This document shows positions 60,268 through 64,000 of a DNA stretch of 64,000 bases, in pieces. The stretch covers positions 1,443,001 to 1,507,000 of the forward strand of contig NZ_CP026118.1 of the NCBI RefSeq assembly GCF_004101865.1, written 5' to 3'. Both the position numbers and the translations under genes were made by a program. Every line of letters begins with the position of its first letter. Positions within the stretch are counted from its first letter, which is position 1. Under the pieces are notes generated by a model. That model was not told the DNA's origin, did not search any database, and saw nothing but the letters and a program-made list of their open reading frames with translations. The stretch comes from Halobacillus litoralis. GTDB lineage: Bacteria > Bacillota > Bacilli > Bacillales > Halobacillaceae.

Positions 60268-61800
60268 TTAGTGTTTAAAGTGACGCATTCTCGTAAAGAC
60301 CATTGTAATCCCGTGTTTGTTACAGGCGTCAACCGAGTCCTGGTCACGCTTTGATCCGCCCGGCTGGATGATGGCTGTAACACCAGCTTCGGCAGCTGCT
60401 TCAACAGTATCTGGCATTGGGAAAAAGGCATCAGAAGCCATGATGCTTCCTACTGCATTTTCACCAGCTTGTTCAAACGCGATTTTCGCTGCGCCGACAC
60501 GGTTCATCTGTCCTGCTCCCACACCGAGCGTTCGGTCGCCTTTAGCCACGACAATCGCATTCGATTTCACATGCTTCACCACTTTCCAGCCAAGCTTCAT
60601 GTCTTCAAGCTCCTGCTCGGAAGGTTCACGTTCTGTTGCTACTTCAAGCTCCACGCTATCCAAAGAACCTTCATCAGTATCCTGGACAAGCAGTCCACCA
60701 TTCACAGTCGTCAGCTTGTGGGCCGGACGATCGGATTTTTTCAAATCGACTTTCAACAGGCGCAAGTTTTTCTTCGTCGTCAGTAAATCGAGTGCTTCCT
60801 GGCTGAAGGAAGGTGCAATGATGATTTCAAGGAAAATCTCTTTCAATTTTGCCGCCGTATCTTCATCCACTTCCCTGTTCAACGCGACAATCCCTCCGAA
60901 GATCGATACCGGATCGCCTTCGTATGCTTTTACATAGGCATCGTACAGGTTGTCCCCAACTCCGACACCACAAGGATTCATATGCTTGACTGCTACAGCT
61001 GCCGGTTGGTTGAACTCAAGAACAACTTCGAGGGCGGCGTTTGCATCCTGGATGTTGTTATATGAAAGCTCTTTGCCGTTCAACTGTTCTGCATCAGCCA
61101 GTGATGTACCTTCCGTATTCGCCTTCTTGTAAAAAGAAGCCGTCTGATGCGGGTTCTCGCCATAACGTAAGGACTGGACTTTTTCATAGGTTACGGAGTA
61201 AGTTTCGGGATAGGCTTCTTCTGTAAGGTCAGAAAAATACCCCGTTATCATCGCATCGTAATTTGCCGTGTGACGAAAAACTTTTGCCGAAAGCTTACGG
61301 CGTGATTCATAAGCCATCCCCCCGGAACGAAGGCCAGTGATGACTTCACCATAATCAGAAGGATCGACGACCACCGTAACGTCTTCAAAGCTTTTGGCTG
61401 CGGCCCGGAGCATCGTCGGACCGCCGATATCGATATTCTCAATCGCTGCAGCTTCAGTGACTCCTTCTTTCGCAATCGTTTCTTTGAAAGGGTACAAGTT
61501 GACCGCTACGAGGTCGATTGTTTGGATATCAAGTTCATCAAGCTGCTTCATATGATCCTCATTGCCACGCTTCGCCAGCAAACCGCCGTGCACAGATGGA
61601 TGCAGCGTTTTAACACGTCCGTCCATGATTTCAGGAAAGTCGGTAACCTCAGAAATCGATAGAACAGGAATCCCAGCTTCTTCTATCGCGCGTTTCGTCC
61701 CACCTGTGGAAACGAGTTCATAATCTAGTTCGTGTAATTGTTCAGCAAAATCGGTCAGTCCTTGTTTATTGGAAACGCTTAGTAAAGCACGCTTTTTCAT
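60268..61800 (-). CDS. purH: Bifunctional AICAR formyltransferase/IMP cyclohydrolase PurH
   Basis: A 510-residue enzyme catalysing the last two steps to IMP. The N-terminal MGS-like cyclohydrolase domain includes LVSTGGTKRAIEEAG and DGRVKTLHPSVHGGLL. The formyltransferase domain includes LRYGENPHQTASFYK, VKHMNPCGVGVGD (catalytic Lys-His) and SDAFFPMPDTVEAA. Its start overlaps the purN end by four bases (61797-61800), indicating coupled translation. Confidence 0.97.
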   Translation of the reverse strand: MKKRALLSVSNKQGLTDFAEQLHELDYELVSTGGTKRAIEEAGIPVLSISEVTDFPEIMDGRVKTLHPSVHGGLLAKRGNEDHMKQLDELDIQTIDLVAVNLYPFKETIAKEGVTEAAAIENIDIGGPTMLRAAAKSFEDVTVVVDPSDYGEVITGLRSGGMAYESRRKLSAKVFRHTANYDAMITGYFSDLTEEAYPETYSVTYEKVQSLRYGENPHQTASFYKKANTEGTSLADAEQLNGKELSYNNIQDANAALEVVLEFNQPAAVAVKHMNPCGVGVGDNLYDAYVKAYEGDPVSIFGGIVALNREVDEDTAAKLKEIFLEIIIAPSFSQEALDLLTTKKNLRLLKVDLKKSDRPAHKLTTVNGGLLVQDTDEGSLDSVELEVATEREPSEQELEDMKLGWKVVKHVKSNAIVVAKGDRTLGVGAGQMNRVGAAKIAFEQAGENAVGSIMASDAFFPMPDTVEAAAEAGVTAIIQPGGSKRDQDSVDACNKHGITMVFTRMRHFKH

Positions 61801-62381
61801 ACGGATTCCTCCTTGGTGAATAATGACTGGATCACTTGTGGATAGAGGCGGTGCTCGACCGCTTGAATTTTCTGTTTCACTTTTTCTGATGTATCTTGTT
61901 CTTCTATAGCAACAGCTTCTTGGGCAATGATCGGGCCTGTGTCCATACCATCGTCAACCAAATGGACTGTCACCCCGGTCACTTTCACTTTTTTCTCCAA
62001 CGCTTGCCCAATGGCATCTTTCCCTGGAAAAGCCGGGAGTAATGATGGATGAATATTGACGATTCTTTCTTCGTAAGCCTGTAAAAGTGTTGGACCGATC
62101 AGGCGCATAAAACCGGCTAAAATGATGTAATCGATGTCTCGCTCATGACAATCTGCCAACAGTGCCGTTTCATAGGCAGCCTTGTTTTCGAATACTTTCG
62201 GATTGTAAACAACCGTATCGATTTCATAGCTTTGCGCCTTTTCAATGACTGGAGCACCAATGCGGTCGCAGACAAGGAGAGCTACCCTTGCTTCAAGTTC
62301 TCCTTCTTCAATGGCATGCATGATGGCGTCAAAGTTCGAGCCGGTGCCAGAAGCGAATACAGCAAGATTGATCATGTCCAC
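61797..62381 (-). CDS. purN: Phosphoribosylglycinamide formyltransferase PurN
   Basis: A 194-residue enzyme that formylates GAR using 10-formyl-THF. The opening [19 protein letters not shown] holds the phosphate loop. The catalytic Asn-His-Asp set is in [12 protein letters not shown] and [13 protein letters not shown]. It overlaps the purM end by ten bases and purH by four, within the pur operon. A short MDM precedes the conserved MINLAV, so an internal start is possible. Confidence 0.96.
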   Translation of the reverse strand: MDMINLAVFASGTGSNFDAIMHAIEEGELEARVALLVCDRIGAPVIEKAQSYEIDTVVYNPKVFENKAAYETALLADCHERDIDYIILAGFMRLIGPTLLQAYEERIVNIHPSLLPAFPGKDAIGQALEKKVKVTGVTVHLVDDGMDTGPIIAQEAVAIEEQDTSEKVKQKIQAVEHRLYPQVIQSLFTKEESV

Positions 62382-63382
62382 TGCACTCCTTCTTTCCCTG
62401 TAACACGACCGATGACAACCGCTTCCCCATAAGCTTCAAGTGCGCGTTCAACATCCGTATCTGCTACCACGGCGACCATACCGATTCCCATGTTGAAGAC
62501 ACCGAACATCTCCTCTTCAGACAGCTGTCCTTTTTCCTGCAAAAAACGGAAAACAGTAGGCACTCGCCAGCTGCTGGGATCGATTTCTGCCCCTAATCCT
62601 TCTGGTAAGGCTCTTGGAATGTTTTCATAAAAACCCCCGCCTGTAACATGGGCTAGACCTTTCACATCCAAAGCTGCTTTCAAAGTTTGAACTGCTTCAG
62701 CGTAGATAACCGTCGGTGTGAGCATCACTTCACCAAGCGGACGATCGAAACCAGAGTAAGTTTCCATAAGAGACAATCCATGCTCCTCAACAATTCGTCT
62801 TACAAGGGAAAAACCATTCGAATGAATGCCAGAGGATGGAAGTCCGATAAGCACATCCCCTTCAGATATCGATTCCCCTGTAATCAATTTCCCTTTGTCT
62901 GCCATTCCGACGACAAACCCGGCAAGGTCATATTCATCGAGCTCGTACATGCCAGGCATTTCCGCTGTCTCACCACCTACAAGCGCAGCGCCAGACTGTT
63001 CACAGCCGTCTGCGATGCCTTTGACGATTTGTTCGATGCGGGCAGGTTCATTCTTTCCACAAGCGATATAGTCCAAGAATAAAAGGGGATCAGCCCCTTG
63101 AGCAACGATATCGTTCACACACATGGCCACCACATCTACACCGATGGTATCATGTCGATCCATTTCGAATGCTAGTTTGAGCTTCGTGCCGACCCCATCC
63201 GTGCCTGTCACAAGGACGGGATGCTCATAACTCATTCCGCTGATATCGAACAAGCCGGCAAAAGAACCGAGTCCGCCTAGTACTTCTTTGCGCATCGTGC
63301 GGCCGACGTGTTTTTTCATGCGCTCTACGGCTTCATAACCAGCTTCGACATCGACCCCTGCTTGTTTATAGGATTGGCTCAT
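62372..63382 (-). CDS. purM: Phosphoribosylformylglycinamidine cyclo-ligase PurM
   Basis: A 336-residue ATP-dependent AIR synthetase, step five of purine synthesis. Motifs are [64 protein letters not shown] and [15 protein letters not shown]. It forms homodimers of the PurM/SelD ATP-binding fold. It begins 12 bp after purF and overlaps purN, in the same transcript. Confidence 0.97.
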   Translation of the reverse strand: MSQSYKQAGVDVEAGYEAVERMKKHVGRTMRKEVLGGLGSFAGLFDISGMSYEHPVLVTGTDGVGTKLKLAFEMDRHDTIGVDVVAMCVNDIVAQGADPLLFLDYIACGKNEPARIEQIVKGIADGCEQSGAALVGGETAEMPGMYELDEYDLAGFVVGMADKGKLITGESISEGDVLIGLPSSGIHSNGFSLVRRIVEEHGLSLMETYSGFDRPLGEVMLTPTVIYAEAVQTLKAALDVKGLAHVTGGGFYENIPRALPEGLGAEIDPSSWRVPTVFRFLQEKGQLSEEEMFGVFNMGIGMVAVVADTDVERALEAYGEAVVIGRVTGKEGVQWT

Positions 63383-63394
63383 CTTTCTCCCCCC

Positions 63395-64000
63395 TCACAA
63401 TTTTTCATACGGATGAACTGTATTTGGATAGATTTCTGTCGGATAATTGCCAGTGAAGCATGCCATGCAGCCCCCGTGCTCCATCGATTCTTCACCTTGG
63501 TAGATGCTGTCGTTCAGACCATCGACCGATAGAAAATTCAAACTGTCAGCACCGATTTGTGCTTCGATTTCTTCGACTGACCGGTTTGCTGCAATCAGTT
63601 CTCCGCTATTCGAGGTATCGATTCCGTAATAACAAGGGTTCTCAATCGGTGGAGACGCAATACGAACGTGTACTTCCTTCGCTCCCGCCTCTTTCAACAT
63701 TTTCACAATCCGCCGGCTTGTCGTCCCTCGTACGATTGAATCATCGACCATGACTACTCTTTTTCCTTCGACAATGCCGCGGACGGCCGAAAGCTTCATC
63801 TTCACCCCTTGCTCGCGCAGTTCCTGGGACGGTTGGATGAATGTACGTCCGACGTATCGGTTTTTAATCAAGCCAAGCTCGTAGGGGATGCCTGAGGCTT
63901 CTGCATATCCGATCGCTGCCGAAATGCTCGAGTCTGGTACACCGGTCACGACATCTGCATCCACCGGAGCTTCTTCAGCAAGAGACTTACCCATCCGCTT
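63395..64000 (-). CDS. purF: Amidophosphoribosyltransferase PurF, C-terminal part
   Basis: Only the last 201 codons are in the window; the N-terminal glutaminase domain lies beyond the right edge. The PRPP-binding loop [17 protein letters not shown] is present, and the C-terminal Cys residues in [10 protein letters not shown] and GGCMACFTG fit the [4Fe-4S] ligands of the Bacillus-type enzyme, which makes the iron-sulfur cluster form likely. It catalyses the committed step of purine synthesis and is feedback-inhibited by AMP and GMP. First visible gene of the purF-M-N-H-D series. Confidence 0.96.
   Translation of the reverse strand, partial: KRMGKSLAEEAPVDADVVTGVPDSSISAAIGYAEASGIPYELGLIKNRYVGRTFIQPSQELREQGVKMKLSAVRGIVEGKRVVMVDDSIVRGTTSRRIVKMLKEAGAKEVHVRIASPPIENPCYYGIDTSNSGELIAANRSVEEIEAQIGADSLNFLSVDGLNDSIYQGEESMEHGGCMACFTGNYPTEIYPNTVHPYEKL

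Overview
The window is chromosomal DNA of a spore-forming Bacillota of the family Bacillaceae, most likely a moderately halophilic genus such as Halobacillus or a close relative. Three things support this. The right half follows the gene order I know from the Bacillus subtilis pur-yer region (purF-M-N-H-D, yerA-B-C, pcrB-pcrA-ligA-camS, a proline symporter, gatC-A-B, dgkB, rlmCD). The left half has spore genes (a gamma-type SASP missed by simple ORF calling, and the cortex hydrolase CwlJ). Several compatible-solute functions are present (an OpuAC-like binding protein, a BCCT carrier, a PutP/OpuE-type symporter). The genus is an inference; there is no rRNA or tRNA in the window.

Left part (1-34 kb), accessory and mixed: the start of an acetyltransferase; a GGDEF protein; a MarR-pirin pair; a mannose/fructose PTS with its PRD activator (manR-manP); a two-gene ABC exporter; SelO; an orphan OpuAC; a gamma-SASP; YuiD; a BCCT carrier; a VOC-2H phosphoesterase pair; an unknown lipoprotein; CwlJ; a poly-gamma-glutamate hydrolase; an uncharacterised membrane/soluble pair; an S9 peptidase; homocysteine methyltransferase; a Nudix enzyme; two large helicases side by side (PLD-SF2-DUF3427 and UvrD-like); and several small proteins. 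Then come a SRPBCC/small-membrane pair, katG with a strong palindromic operator, and an RQC-like protein.

Right part (37-64 kb), housekeeping and mostly minus strand: rlmCD, dgkB, gatC-A-B, a small membrane protein plus PutP/OpuE, P5C dehydrogenase, camS, ligA-pcrA-pcrB, a short YitT protein, yerC-yerB-yerA, two small plus-strand membrane proteins, and the end of the purine operon (purD, H, N, M and the C-terminal part of purF, cut by the window edge).

The least explained structure is in the intergenic DNA. Two copies of a decayed element with imperfect terminal inverted repeats (about 1413-1645 and 54073-54491) share arms that can fold. A MITE-like 275-bp element (14856-15130) follows the BCCT gene and supplies its terminator. 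A GC-rich core links these loci to a further degenerate copy near 38966-39000. Other notable points are an intragenic CcpA (cre) site in manP, an 18-bp perfect palindrome at the manR stop, several genes too short for ordinary ORF calling (12308, 30473, 33177, 45167, 58901), and a tandem of nuclease-helicase plus UvrD-like helicase that is the best candidate for a DNA repair or defence module. I did not find a clearly new multi-gene system.
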